Positions 7,767 through 16,637 of a stretch of 43,282 bases of DNA are shown here, piece after piece. Source of the stretch: Brevibacillus sp. (GTDB lineage Bacteria > Bacillota > Bacilli > Brevibacillales > Brevibacillaceae); assembly GCA_029240815.1 (NCBI GenBank), contig JARDZO010000037.1, forward strand, positions 1 through 43,282, written 5' to 3'. Made by a program: the position numbers and the translations under genes. The notes beneath the pieces were generated by a model. It was not told the DNA's origin. It saw nothing but the letters and a program-made list of their open reading frames with translations, and searched no databases. Within the stretch, counting starts at the first letter, position 1; every line of letters begins with the position of its first letter.

Positions 7767-10700
7767 CTACACTTCCAGAGCGGGAGCGTTTTTAGCGTTT
7801 TTCTTAGCTTCTTTCTTTGCTTTTCGTTTCGCGCGTTTTTCACGACGTTTTTTGCCCATATCATCGAACCACGAAGCAACGACCGGCACCAATACCAAGG
7901 TAATCAGCGTGGCGAAGCTCAAACCGAAGATAACAGTTACCGCCATTGGTGCTTGCGTTTCTGTACCCGATCCGCCAGAGAATGCGAGCGGTCCGATTGC
8001 CAGAATGGTGGTCAACGTAGTCATCAAGATAGGACGCAGACGGATTGGACCCGCATGCAAGATCGCATCGCGCAATTCCCAGCCTTGTGCACGCAATTGG
8101 TTGACGTAGTCGATCAGTACGATCGCGTTGTTCACGACCAGACCAATCAGCAGAATATAACCGATCAATACGGATACGCTGATCGGCGTTCCGGTTACGA
8201 GCAAACCAAGCAGTACGCCTGTGACAGTCGGTGGAACGGAGAACATGATGATGAACGGGCTGTACAGCGATTCAAACTGGGCTGCCATAACCATGTAAAG
8301 CAACACGACGGAAAGGACAATCGCAAGTGCCAGACTACCAAACGATTCCGCCATGTCCTGACTTTGGCCACCGAATTCCAATTTGTATCCGTCAGGAAGA
8401 TTCAGTTTATCCACTTTTGCCTGAATGTCATTCGATACCGAATTCAGGTCGCGTCCAGCCAAGTCACTCGTAATTTTCACTTCACGGGTCAGATTGGAAC
8501 GATTAATGGTCAAAGGTACGTCTACTTTGCTAATCGTTGCGACAGAAGAAAGGGCTACTTGCGCCCCGCCTGATGCAGAAATGCGCAGATTGTTCAAGTA
8601 GTTGATATCTTCCTGATAATTTTCAGGCAACTGCAACTTAATGTCAATTTCGTCATCACCTGTACGATATTTCGTAACGGTCTGTCCCTGGAAAGAAGTA
8701 CGTACAGAAGACAGGACTTGACCGGTCGTCAAGCCGTACAGGCTTGCCTTTTCCGCATTTACCTTCACTTCAAATTCCTGTCTGGATTCTTCCAAGCTCG
8801 TGGTTACGTTGTTCGTACCAGGTACGCTTTCTACTTCGCCCTTGATGATACCACTGATGTCTTTGAGTACATCGAGGTCATCCCCGCGTACGGTCAGTTC
8901 GACAGGAGATCCGGTAGACATCCCTTCGGCAGCACTTACTTTAATTTCAGGACCCGCAATGGTCTTCAGTTTTTCCGTTAAATCCATTACGACATCGTCT
9001 GAAGATCGTTGCCGCTCCGTAACATCCACCAGCATCAGAGTAATCGTAGCTTGATTGGATGACAAGGTACTGGCGAGAGGAGAACCGTTGCTACCGATCG
9101 AAGTAGCGACAATGTCCTTTTCAGGCACCTGGTTTACGATATCCTCTACTTGTTTTGCTACTTTTTCAGTCTCAGCCAACACGGTACCATTTGGCATCTT
9201 GATGGAAACCGATACTTGGCCTTGGTCCATGCTTGGAATAAATTCAGCACCGATCAATGGTGTCAGTGCCAAAGAGCCTACCATCATGACAACAGCAGAA
9301 ATCATGACGGTTTTGCGGTGACCCAACGACCAGCCCAGCAATTTCGCATAAGCTTTTTCCACTTTATGGAATCCGATATTGAACCAAATAACAGGGTTTA
9401 TACCTTTATAATCTTTGCGATTACCATGATCCGGCACTTTTTTCAGAATGCGTGAGCTCAACATGGGAACGAGCAAAATCGAGAACACCAATGCGGCGAT
9501 GTGGGAGAACACTACTGTCAACGCCAATGGACCGAACAATTCCGCCGCGATCCCTTCTGTCAAGGCAATCGGCAAGAATACGCAAATTTGCGCCAGAGCT
9601 GATGCCATAACGGCCGTTCCTACTTCTTTGGAACCTATTAAGGCCGCTTCCATCATGCCTTTTCCTTTTTCACGTTGACGGAAGATGTTCTCCAGCATAA
9701 CGACCGCGAAGTCAATGAGTGACCCCAAACCTAACGTCAAACCGGATAGGGAGATCAAGTTGATCGTCTGACCCGTCATATACATGAGCAGGAAAGTTGC
9801 CACGATCGAAACTGGCAACACGATGATTGCAATGAGCATGGACTGCAGGCTACCCAGGAAGAAGAACAACAGGATAATCCCGACCAGACCACCCAACAGA
9901 GCATGCTCTGCAGTTGTATAGATGGAGTCCTTGATGTATGTAGAGGTATCAAGGGTCGTCGTCACCTGAATGTTCGCAGGCAAATCCTTTTTGATCTTTT
10001 CCAACTCTTTTTTCACTTCATCGGCTACTTCAATGGTGTTCCCACCAGAAGCCTTCGTGATGGAAATACCCAGACTCGGCTTTCCGTTCACATAGCTCAA
10101 TTGCGTGATTTCTTCTGTCGTATCCTTCACTTGGGCAATGTCGCTCAAACGAAGCGAGCCGCCCATCCCAACAGAAATTGGAGTCAAAGCAATTTGCTCC
10201 ACATTGGCAAACTCACCTTGTACACGGATGTTTAATTTCCCGTCACCCTCACGAACGGCACCAGCAGAACCTGAAAGGTTGCTACTACTCAAAGACTGTT
10301 GGATCTGATCCAGTGTCAATCCGTATGCCGAAAGCTTCGCAGGGTCTACGATGATGTCGATGACACGATCTTGGCCACCGCTGATGGAAGCAGACGCTAC
10401 ACCATCAATCCGCTCCAAACGGGATTGGATCAAATCTTCGGCCATATCTTTCAACTTGTTTACATCCTGATCACCCGTTACAGCAAACTGGATGATCGGT
10501 TGACTGTTTGGATCAATACGCAATACGCGTGGTGCGTGGGCGGAGTCAGGTAATGCTCCTCGAACCTGGTCCACTTTTTCCCGCATATCCAGAGTTGCTT
10601 GATCCAGGTCTGTTCCCCAATTGAACAGCAGGATGACCTGGGAAGCACCTTCTACAGAAACCGAGGAAATACTATCTAGGTCCGAAACTGTCCCTAGAGC

Positions 10701-10907
10701 ATTTTCAATTGGCTTCGTTACCAGTTTCTCTACCTCGCTCGGAGAACCTCCATCGACGGACGTAACGACCACCGCTACCGGAAAGTTCAGGTCAGGCATC
10801 AAATCAATCGCCAGACGCGGGAGAGAGACGAAGCCAAAAATAAGCATGGCCACCGTCAGCATGATCATCGTGACAGGGCGTTTAATCGAGAGTTCTGACA
10901 GATTCAA
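7767..10907 (-). CDS. RND-family multidrug efflux transporter (SwrC/AcrB-like)
   Basis: A 1046-aa inner-membrane pump using the proton gradient. Two repeated halves are evident, each with a large extracytoplasmic loop pair (porter domains) and six helices; the first helix starts at VTMIMLTVAMLIFGFVSLPRL. The TM4 motif reads GSLIDFAVVMLENIFR (residues about 395-410), with one Asp (D399) followed by Phe where AcrB has the D407-D408 pair. TM10 reads GLVVNNAIVLIDY, with Asn where AcrB has Lys940. The C-terminal 25 residues are a Lys/Arg-rich cytoplasmic tail. Closest in style to B. subtilis SwrC (YerP). TTG start with a GAGGTGAG site. Likely controlled by the MarR gene just upstream; substrates unknown. 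Confidence 0.93.
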   Translation of the reverse strand: MNLSELSIKRPVTMIMLTVAMLIFGFVSLPRLAIDLMPDLNFPVAVVVTSVDGGSPSEVEKLVTKPIENALGTVSDLDSISSVSVEGASQVILLFNWGTDLDQATLDMREKVDQVRGALPDSAHAPRVLRIDPNSQPIIQFAVTGDQDVNKLKDMAEDLIQSRLERIDGVASASISGGQDRVIDIIVDPAKLSAYGLTLDQIQQSLSSSNLSGSAGAVREGDGKLNIRVQGEFANVEQIALTPISVGMGGSLRLSDIAQVKDTTEEITQLSYVNGKPSLGISITKASGGNTIEVADEVKKELEKIKKDLPANIQVTTTLDTSTYIKDSIYTTAEHALLGGLVGIILLFFFLGSLQSMLIAIIVLPVSIVATFLLMYMTGQTINLISLSGLTLGLGSLIDFAVVMLENIFRQREKGKGMMEAALIGSKEVGTAVMASALAQICVFLPIALTEGIAAELFGPLALTVVFSHIAALVFSILLVPMLSSRILKKVPDHGNRKDYKGINPVIWFNIGFHKVEKAYAKLLGWSLGHRKTVMISAVVMMVGSLALTPLIGAEFIPSMDQGQVSVSIKMPNGTVLAETEKVAKQVEDIVNQVPEKDIVATSIGSNGSPLASTLSSNQATITLMLVDVTERQRSSDDVVMDLTEKLKTIAGPEIKVSAAEGMSTGSPVELTVRGDDLDVLKDISGIIKGEVESVPGTNNVTTSLEESRQEFEVKVNAEKASLYGLTTGQVLSSVRTSFQGQTVTKYRTGDDEIDIKLQLPENYQEDINYLNNLRISASGGAQVALSSVATISKVDVPLTINRSNLTREVKITSDLAGRDLNSVSNDIQAKVDKLNLPDGYKLEFGGQSQDMAESFGSLALAIVLSVVLLYMVMAAQFESLYSPFIIMFSVPPTVTGVLLGLLVTGTPISVSVLIGYILLIGLVVNNAIVLIDYVNQLRAQGWELRDAILHAGPIRLRPILMTTLTTILAIGPLAFSGGSGTETQAPMAVTVIFGLSFATLITLVLVPVVASWFDDMGKKRREKRAKRKAKKEAKKNAKNAPALEV

Positions 10908-11034
10908 TTTTACTCACCTCTTTTAGATCAGCTAGTCAGTTTCTTTTCTTGTGAATAGAAAACTTGGTTGCGCCACACCTTTTGGCGAAACCATAGTTGC
11001 CCTTATACTTTCATCCATTTTCGCGCCAGCGATT

Positions 11035-11412
11035 TTACACTTTCTGAATGTAAAATAAATCTTGTAACGCATGAAGAGATGAGATTGCGCGAGGATCTTC
11101 CAACTCCACCCCATCCTGTTCGAATACGCGATCAGTCAGGGAGACCCATACGATGCGCCGATCACTTTTATCTCGAAACCTCCTCACCAGATTTTCCTGT
11201 TCGAGCCTGTTAATGAGTCCCGAAGTTGTACTGTATGAAAGATCGACAGCCTTACTAATGTCTCCCATCGTCTTTGGACCCTTTTCGATTTGCTCTAGGA
11301 TCAGAACCTGTTGCCATGTAACATCCCCGGTGTCCAGTTCCTTTTTCGAAATCGACGAAAACAAAGCACTCGCTTCCCGCAGGAGCTTTGCCAGCTGAAT
11401 CAGTTCTTTCAT
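11035..11412 (-). CDS. MarR-family transcriptional regulator
   Basis: A 125-aa winged-helix repressor-type protein. The N-terminal dimer helix is followed by the recognition region: TWQQVLILEQI, MGDISKAVDLSYSTTSGLINRLEQENLV and the wing RRFRDKSDRRIVWVSLTD. After the wing the sequence departs from the family: instead of a long pair of C-terminal dimerisation helices there are about 35 residues ending FYIQKV. The protein is thus some 15-25 residues shorter than usual. It is encoded 127 bases upstream of the RND pump on the same strand, so it is the obvious candidate regulator of that pump. The palindrome at 11486-11505 is a possible operator. Confidence 0.85.
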   Translation of the reverse strand: MKELIQLAKLLREASALFSSISKKELDTGDVTWQQVLILEQIEKGPKTMGDISKAVDLSYSTTSGLINRLEQENLVRRFRDKSDRRIVWVSLTDRVFEQDGVELEDPRAISSLHALQDLFYIQKV

Positions 11413-11485
11413 GAAAGCCTCCCCTTGCGTTCACTACGTAACTATAGACCCATCCTAACAAAATCGCACATTTACCAACTTTATT

Positions 11486-11505
11486 CTACCTACAGTCCTA
11501 GGTAG
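11486..11505. promoter_or_regulatory. Candidate MarR operator upstream of marR-RND operon
   Basis: A perfect 7-bp inverted repeat (CTACCTA at 11486-11492 and TAGGTAG at 11499-11505, 6-base spacer), 75-95 bases upstream of the MarR start. It adjoins a TAGAAT -10-like hexamer on the minus strand. Its size and symmetry suit a MarR dimer; binding is inferred. Confidence 0.5.
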
Positions 11506-11543
11506 TGAAGTCTACCAGTCGGTTGATTTCCATGTATACGGTA

Positions 11544-11559
11544 TCTATCTGGAGATAGA
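11544..11559. promoter_or_regulatory. Candidate response-regulator site upstream of the sensor kinase
   Basis: A perfect inverted repeat TCTATCT-GG-AGATAGA, 61 bases upstream of the kinase start. Short, closely spaced inverted heptamers are typical NarL/LiaR-class binding sites, which suggests autoregulation by the adjacent regulator. Confidence 0.45.
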
Positions 11560-11620
11560 CGACAGCTCATGCTAGAATGAAACTAAGCGATAATCCCGAC
11601 AGAGAAAGAAGGATGTCTCT

Positions 11621-12823
11621 TTGTTGCGTATGAGTATAAAGGCAATCCAAAAACGTTTATTGATCATCTGGTTTTCTGTTCTCATTGTTCTGTCGTTATT
11701 ACCAAATTCATTTATGCGGGAAACTCCCATACAGTTTTTCACTACTATGGTACTATTCTTTTTCTATATCGTCTTGTTCTGGGCATCCAAAAGAAATTGG
11801 AAGCCTTTCCAGATTGAGCTAGTTACGATCTTGCTTGGATCGCTTTCTTTGCTCAAAAGTGTGTTCGTGGGCGGAGAAGGCTTTGGAATGATGCTCCCGC
11901 TGGCTGTGTTTATCGGGTTTCACATCGAAGGAAAGCGTGCATTGGCCTACGCCACTTTTTTTGGAGTATGTACCACGCTATCCATGTACTTCGAGAACAT
12001 CTTGCCGCTGGTTCACATCATCCCGTTCATCCTGACGTTTATCGGCTGCTATATTGGAGCTCGTGGTTACCGCATCCAAAATGAAGCCTATCAAATGAAC
12101 CAAAAGCATCTCGAGGAACTGCAAAAGGCCCACGCAGAGCTGCAGGAAGCTCATGACCAGCTCCAGGAAGCCGCTCTTCACACCATGCAGGTGGCCGTTT
12201 TGGAAGAGCGAACCAGAATCGCACGCGATATTCATGACGCGCTCGGACATAGCTTGACGTCGCTGATCGTCCAGTTGCAAGCGGTGAAGTACATGCTGCA
12301 GGATGGGCCGCCACTCGCACAAGAGGCGGTACGAAATATGCTTGGTGTAGCCAAGCAAAGTCTCGAAGAAATTCGTTCATCTGTTCATACATTAGCCATG
12401 GATAAAACTTCGTTGGGTCTCACTCCTCTTCGTTCTCTGTTGTCACAGGCAGAGAAACACACTGGTGTGAAAATGGAGCTAATTAGTGACGATCTCGATG
12501 TAACCTTGTCTCAAGAGGCGACTATTACGTTTTACCGGATTTTGCAGGAAGCGGTTACAAATTCCTTACGACACTCAGACGCCAAAAAGATCGAAGTCGT
12601 GTTGGAGCATCGAGGAAATACCATCTTTTTTACCATCCGTGATGACGGTAGCATCACAAATCATTCGACCATTAAGCCTGGTTTTGGACTAACCGGCATT
12701 CAGGAACGACTGCAAAAGCTGAATGGACGGTTACGTTACTTTGTTCGGGAACCACATGGCTTTCAAATTGATGTGGAGATCCCATTGACACCATTCACAC
12801 AGGAAGGGAGCATACGGCGATGA
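11621..12823 (+). CDS. Sensor histidine kinase, DesK/LiaS (HisKA_3) type
   Basis: A 400-aa membrane kinase. The N-terminal 150 residues form about five hydrophobic helices with very short loops, so it probably senses within the membrane (intramembrane or lipid/envelope signals). A coiled coil follows (about 155-195), then the HisKA_3 dimerisation helix with phospho-acceptor His205 in ARDIHDALGHSLTSL. The HATPase_c domain ends with GFGLTGIQERLQKLNG. The TTG at 11621 has GAAGGA at proper distance; the ATG at 11630 is an alternative. Its stop overlaps the start of the regulator gene by four bases (ATGA), indicating translational coupling. It is divergent from the MarR-RND operon, so a link to drug or envelope stress is plausible but inferred. 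Confidence 0.9.
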   Translation: MLRMSIKAIQKRLLIIWFSVLIVLSLLPNSFMRETPIQFFTTMVLFFFYIVLFWASKRNWKPFQIELVTILLGSLSLLKSVFVGGEGFGMMLPLAVFIGFHIEGKRALAYATFFGVCTTLSMYFENILPLVHIIPFILTFIGCYIGARGYRIQNEAYQMNQKHLEELQKAHAELQEAHDQLQEAALHTMQVAVLEERTRIARDIHDALGHSLTSLIVQLQAVKYMLQDGPPLAQEAVRNMLGVAKQSLEEIRSSVHTLAMDKTSLGLTPLRSLLSQAEKHTGVKMELISDDLDVTLSQEATITFYRILQEAVTNSLRHSDAKKIEVVLEHRGNTIFFTIRDDGSITNHSTIKPGFGLTGIQERLQKLNGRLRYFVREPHGFQIDVEIPLTPFTQEGSIRR

Positions 12824-13503
12824 CAGAAACGAAGCAGCAAGAGAAAATTCGTGTGGTTTTAGTAGATGACCAAACGATGATCCGTCAGGGACTAGGTTAT
12901 GTCATCCAAATGCAACCGGACATGGAAGTGATCGGGGAGGCTTCAGACGGAGATGAAGCGGTAAAGCTCGTCGGTGAACTGACTCCTGATGTCGTATTGA
13001 TGGATGTGCAAATGCCAAACAAGTCCGGTATTGATGCGACACGTGAGATCATGCTCCTCAAACCCACCCTGAAAGTGCTCATCCTGACGACATTTGACAA
13101 CCATAATTACGTTGTAGACGGAATTCGCGCAGGCGCAGTCGGCTACATGCTTAAAGACGCAGACTCTCAAGAGATGCTGGATCTGATCAGACGCGCCTAC
13201 CAGGGGGAAGCTCTGTTTCATACCGTAACGGCTGCCAAGGCTTTGGCTGAAGTCCTGCAATCTCAGCGGGCTTTACCAGAAAATCCGCACACACCCTCTA
13301 TCCTGCTGGATGATTTGACTGATCGAGAGCTGGATGTCCTGCAGCAAATTGCCTATGGATTTCGCAACGATCAAATTGCACAGAATCTGTTCATTTCAGA
13401 AGGAACGGTAAAAACCCACGTCCATCGAATCCTCCAAAAAATGGGCGTAGAGGACCGTACACAGGCTGTCGCCATGGCCCTCCGCCATCAGCTGGTTAAA
13501 TAG
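12820..13503 (+). CDS. NarL/LuxR-family response regulator
   Basis: A 227-aa two-domain regulator. The receiver has the acidic pair in VLVDDQ, phospho-acceptor Asp62 in VVLMDVQMP, a Thr in LILTTFD and a Lys in YMLKDAD. The C-terminal LuxR helix-turn-helix reads LTDRELDVLQQIAYG and ISEGTVKTHVHRILQKMGVEDRTQAV. It is the cognate partner of the overlapping upstream kinase. A strong terminator directly follows, so the transcript is probably just these two genes. Confidence 0.95.
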   Translation: MTETKQQEKIRVVLVDDQTMIRQGLGYVIQMQPDMEVIGEASDGDEAVKLVGELTPDVVLMDVQMPNKSGIDATREIMLLKPTLKVLILTTFDNHNYVVDGIRAGAVGYMLKDADSQEMLDLIRRAYQGEALFHTVTAAKALAEVLQSQRALPENPHTPSILLDDLTDRELDVLQQIAYGFRNDQIAQNLFISEGTVKTHVHRILQKMGVEDRTQAVAMALRHQLVK

Positions 13504-13511
13504 GTAACGCA

Positions 13512-13545
13512 CAAAAAAAGACGGAAATCATTCCGTCTTTTTGTA
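13512..13545. terminator. Bidirectional terminator between convergent genes
   Basis: Perfect AAAAAGACGGAA/TTCCGTCTTTTT stem with a tiny loop and A/T runs on both sides. It sits between the response regulator (plus) and the PAS kinase (minus). Confidence 0.85.
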
Positions 13546-13553
13546 TGTTACGC

Positions 13554-15083
13554 TTACCATTGCGCTTGGGCATTCAACGGCAGTCGGATCTCAAAGCGAG
13601 CTCCTCCCAGTCTCGGTGAGTTGTCTGCAAAGATTTCTCCCCCATGGTCGTTAAAGATACGCTGTGTCGTGGACAGTCCCAACCCAGTACCGTCTTGTTT
13701 TGTCGTAAAAAAAGGAACAAAGAGATTTTGCAAGGTATCTTCTGATAGTCCTTGTCCATCGTCTTCAACGGTAATCACAACCTGATGAATAGAGGCAAAT
13801 ACCGTGATGCTCACTAGCGAACCTTCACTAACCAATGCCTCAAAAGCATTCTTCAAGATATTCAAAAAAGCCTGCTTGATTCTAGAACGATGTCCAACTA
13901 TGTACCATTCTCCATCTGCAATCTGCAGCTCCAGCTTGATTCCCCGTCTATTCGCCTCAGGTTCCAGCAATCGTATGACTCCATTGATTTCCTCCATCAA
14001 AGGGAAAAGCTCAGATACGATTTTGTCATCCCTGTAACGTGCCAGGACGAGTACGTCGTTCAGCAATCCGTCAATTCGCTCAATCTCTGTAAGGATGACG
14101 GAAAAGTAAGATTCACTCCGATTGGGCTCGCCCTGCTCTCTCAGTAGCTGGATAAAGCCTTTGATCGATGTAAGCGGATTCCGAATTTCATGCGCCATTC
14201 CCGCAGCCAGTTGACCTACCGCCGCCAATGCTTCCCTTTTCGTCAGTTCTTCTTCATACCGCTTGCTATCGGTTAAATTTCGTAGTACAGCAATGGCACC
14301 CCACACCTCACCCGCATGGTAAATCGGGCTGGTACTCACTGTCGTCCATTGGGAATTGTATTCCGCAACATAATGACCGGATTGCCCACGTTCGATTACC
14401 CACTGGACAAAGCGCTCACTTACATGCGGGCAGAAGGTTTCATCGATGTTCGTTCCGAGGATCTTGTCCCGATCAACTTGAAACAACCTAGTTAAAGCAT
14501 AGTTTGCTTCGATAATTTTCATCTGACGGTCAATCATCAGCACTGCGATATCACTAGACTGAAGGACGAGCTGCACCAGTTCTTGCTCTGCTACCTCTGA
14601 GAAATGAACACCCTGGGTACTCTGCGACAATACACTTTCCTCTTGATGTCTTGCTGAATCTGGTTGTCCTGTTGCCATCAAACGGGCAAGCACCAGATCG
14701 ACAAACTGGTACAACTGTAATTGGATCTGATAGAACACGACTCGATCTTCATTGGTGTTGACCAACGATTCGGAGTCTCTGCTCATATGTTCCAATATTT
14801 TGTCCCGGCAAACCCGCAATCGCTCCACCACAAATAGCAAGGACATCCCCTGTTTCGCGCACGTACTGGCAAACTCTTCTACGTGGTATTCCAAATCGCG
14901 ATAATCTTCTGTTTCCACCGTCTCTGCTAACCTCGAAACCAATTGTACAAGCCAAGACTCCGGGTATGTACACTCCTCTCGTTTAGTCGCAAAATCGCGG
15001 TGTCCATTGGAAAGAAATGAAAGCATTTCGGCCGCCAATTCAGGGGCCAGATGAGCAAGATAAGTGCGTATTCGATTTTTCAA
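13554..15083 (-). CDS. Orphan PAS histidine kinase, sporulation-kinase-like
   Basis: A 509-aa soluble kinase with no membrane helix. Residues 1-140 form an all-helical domain resembling the N-terminal sensor domain of RsbR/RsbU-type proteins. Residues 165-275 are a PAS domain (VLMIDRQMKIIEANYALTRLF...GAIAVLRNLTD). HisKA follows with His298 in GMAHEIRNPLTSIKGF. The HATPase_c has the N, G1 and G2 boxes (NILKNAFEAL, VEDDGQGL, GTGLGLSTT). No response regulator is adjacent on this strand, and the H-box matches Kin-type kinases that feed Spo0F, so a phosphorelay or stress input is the best guess. It starts at TTG after AAAGGAG. Confidence 0.88.
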   Translation of the reverse strand: MKNRIRTYLAHLAPELAAEMLSFLSNGHRDFATKREECTYPESWLVQLVSRLAETVETEDYRDLEYHVEEFASTCAKQGMSLLFVVERLRVCRDKILEHMSRDSESLVNTNEDRVVFYQIQLQLYQFVDLVLARLMATGQPDSARHQEESVLSQSTQGVHFSEVAEQELVQLVLQSSDIAVLMIDRQMKIIEANYALTRLFQVDRDKILGTNIDETFCPHVSERFVQWVIERGQSGHYVAEYNSQWTTVSTSPIYHAGEVWGAIAVLRNLTDSKRYEEELTKREALAAVGQLAAGMAHEIRNPLTSIKGFIQLLREQGEPNRSESYFSVILTEIERIDGLLNDVLVLARYRDDKIVSELFPLMEEINGVIRLLEPEANRRGIKLELQIADGEWYIVGHRSRIKQAFLNILKNAFEALVSEGSLVSITVFASIHQVVITVEDDGQGLSEDTLQNLFVPFFTTKQDGTGLGLSTTQRIFNDHGGEIFADNSPRLGGARFEIRLPLNAQAQW

Positions 15084-15265
15084 ATCGCTCTGGCTCCTTT
15101 ACTTCTTACTATACAGTGGTGATTTCTTCCATCTATGGATGCTTCTATTATGGACGGAATGGGGACAAGATGTAAAGCAATCAGAGGGAAACCATGGGGA
15201 CAAAAATCTTACGATGAAAGGAAAAAGACATTTGCCGCCCCATACAGGTGACAAATGCCTCGAGG

Positions 15266-15571
15266 TTACGAATGCGATTTTACAAGGTAGTTGCGCAAGT
15301 CTGATTTGACCGGACTATTTGGATTACTCCCAGAATGAGCACGCTTGAATGCTTCACTTTGCGTCCAGTTTTTGAAATCTTCCTCTGTCGCCCATTTCGT
15401 GAAGACGATGTACTCATCCCCTTCAGTAGGTGCGAGGAAAAGGAATTCAAGAAATCCTGGAACTTCTTTCATCCTTTCGCCACCACCGCCGAAAGCTCGC
15501 TCCAAATGTGACTGATAATCGGCTGGCACTTGTAGTCTGTTCATGGATACGTACCTATTCGTCACGCCCAT
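15266..15571 (-). CDS. Antibiotic-biosynthesis-monooxygenase (ABM) domain protein, HmoA/IsdG-like
   Basis: A 101-aa ferredoxin-fold dimeric-barrel protein. The ABM pattern is visible: a first strand RYVSMNRLQVP, helix DYQSHLERAFGGGGERMKEVPGF, then EYIVFTKWATEEDFKNWTQSEAFKRAH, typical of heme-degrading monooxygenases of the HmoA/HmoB/IsdG group. Such enzymes oxidatively open heme to release iron, or act on quinones in other branches. I place the start at the ATG at 15571. The upstream in-frame ATG (15601) overlaps a TATAAT -10 (15592-15597) whose -35-like TTGGTT lies 17 bases further, so it is probably in the promoter. Another ATG at 15544 would cut the first strand. Confidence 0.75.
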   Translation of the reverse strand: MGVTNRYVSMNRLQVPADYQSHLERAFGGGGERMKEVPGFLEFLFLAPTEGDEYIVFTKWATEEDFKNWTQSEAFKRAHSGSNPNSPVKSDLRNYLVKSHS

Positions 15572-15591
15572 TGCAAATTGGTTTACTCTGC

Positions 15592-15620
15592 CATTATACA
15601 TCGGATTTCTGACAAAACCA
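15592..15620 (-). promoter_or_regulatory. Candidate promoter of the ABM monooxygenase gene
   Basis: On the minus strand TTGGTT, 17 bases and a perfect TATAAT. The -10 overlaps the most upstream possible ATG of the gene, which argues for a downstream start. Confidence 0.55.
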
Positions 15621-15624
15621 AAAT

Positions 15625-15656
15625 AACCGCGGACGCTTCTATTCGCGTCTGCGGTT
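15625..15656 (-). terminator. Terminator after the 302-aa unknown gene
   Basis: A 12-bp stem with one mismatch (15625-15636 with 15645-15656) that overlaps the last codons. A T-rich stretch follows on the minus strand. Confidence 0.7.
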
Positions 15657-16547
15657 CATTTGTTGCTCCAGCATGATGTCCATGAGCAGTGTATCCTGCA
15701 ATGGATCTTTGGGATCGATAGTCAAGAGAGCGGCTACTGCTGCCATCGCGCTGCGAACGGATTGATACGAGTAAAAAGCATCTCGCTCTGCTTCACTAAA
15801 TAAGGATAAGTCAGAGCGTTCCTGCACGGGGTAAGGAAAATCAGTCTCTACTCCCGCTCGATCCAAAACAATCAGTGCCTGCTTAATGGCAAGCAAGGCG
15901 GCACTCACACTGATTCCGTATTCTTTTCGGAGGTCATCCCACACTTGAAAGGCGGACTTTTCTACACGCTCCTGATTTGGCCGCGTGATGATTCCTGATT
16001 TGCGTCCTTCTTTTAACAGCCAATCCACAAAAATGTCCGGACGAGGAGGAAACGCGTATACCTGCAGCTTCATTTCCAGCTCAGTCGGATGATCTTTTGC
16101 AAATCGTGCATGCGACAACGACATCTCATAGCGCCGCGAGGGATGGCCAGGAACCGTAACAAACACAGTATCTTGACGTACGGCAGCAACTTGCAGCTTC
16201 GTACGTGCCGGGATTCTGCCTTGCGGTGCCTTCTCCCTACGGATATTCCCTGGAATCAGTTCCGTCCCGAACTGGTGATATTCGAGTGGCGAATCGATCC
16301 ACGGGATCGGATCGCGCCCGAGAATTTCGTACAAGCCATTAAAGGTTACCCATTCTCCTGTGCGACGCTGACTGCGAATAAGTACAGTATGTCGTTCTTC
16401 TTCTGGAGGAACCTCGGTCTCATGGTCATCTGGCAATGGGTACAACCTTTTATGTTCGACGAGCGCGCTATCATTCATGAGTAAACGCTCCAGTAGTTCC
16501 CTCTTGCTGACCCATTCGTATCCGATCCGGTAAATCCGATTTTTCAT
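15639..16547 (-). CDS. Uncharacterised 302-aa protein
   Basis: I do not recognise this protein. It is soluble, without signal peptide or membrane helix, and rich in Arg/Glu/Pro. Two parts can be seen. The N-terminal two thirds are mostly beta (RSQRRTGEWVTFNGLYEIL, TVFVTVPGHPSRRYEMSLS). The C-terminal third is helical, ending in MDIMLEQQMNRRRE. The ATG at 16547 is chosen because AAAGGAGGTG lies before it; a GTG three codons upstream sits inside that ribosome site. It lies 90 bases after thiE on the same strand and may be transcribed with the thiamine genes, but nothing in it suggests a thiamine role. Confidence 0.65.
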   Translation of the reverse strand: MKNRIYRIGYEWVSKRELLERLLMNDSALVEHKRLYPLPDDHETEVPPEEERHTVLIRSQRRTGEWVTFNGLYEILGRDPIPWIDSPLEYHQFGTELIPGNIRREKAPQGRIPARTKLQVAAVRQDTVFVTVPGHPSRRYEMSLSHARFAKDHPTELEMKLQVYAFPPRPDIFVDWLLKEGRKSGIITRPNQERVEKSAFQVWDDLRKEYGISVSAALLAIKQALIVLDRAGVETDFPYPVQERSDLSLFSEAERDAFYSYQSVRSAMAAVAALLTIDPKDPLQDTLLMDIMLEQQMNRRRE

Positions 16548-16637
16548 CGGCTCCACCTCCTTTTGGTCGCCATAAGGCGCTTCTAAACAGCCGAGTTTTT
16601 TGTTAACCTACCATATGTATTTCTCAACTTGTCCGTG

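Noticed and set aside
7626..8573. A 315-codon open frame on the plus strand
   Set aside because: It is antisense to the RND pump C-terminus and the adaptor start, and the composition is low in hydrophobic residues with no family match.
15572..15601. Longer start for the ABM monooxygenase (ATG at 15601)
   Set aside because: That ATG abuts a perfect TATAAT with a correctly spaced -35-like hexamer and has no ribosome site.
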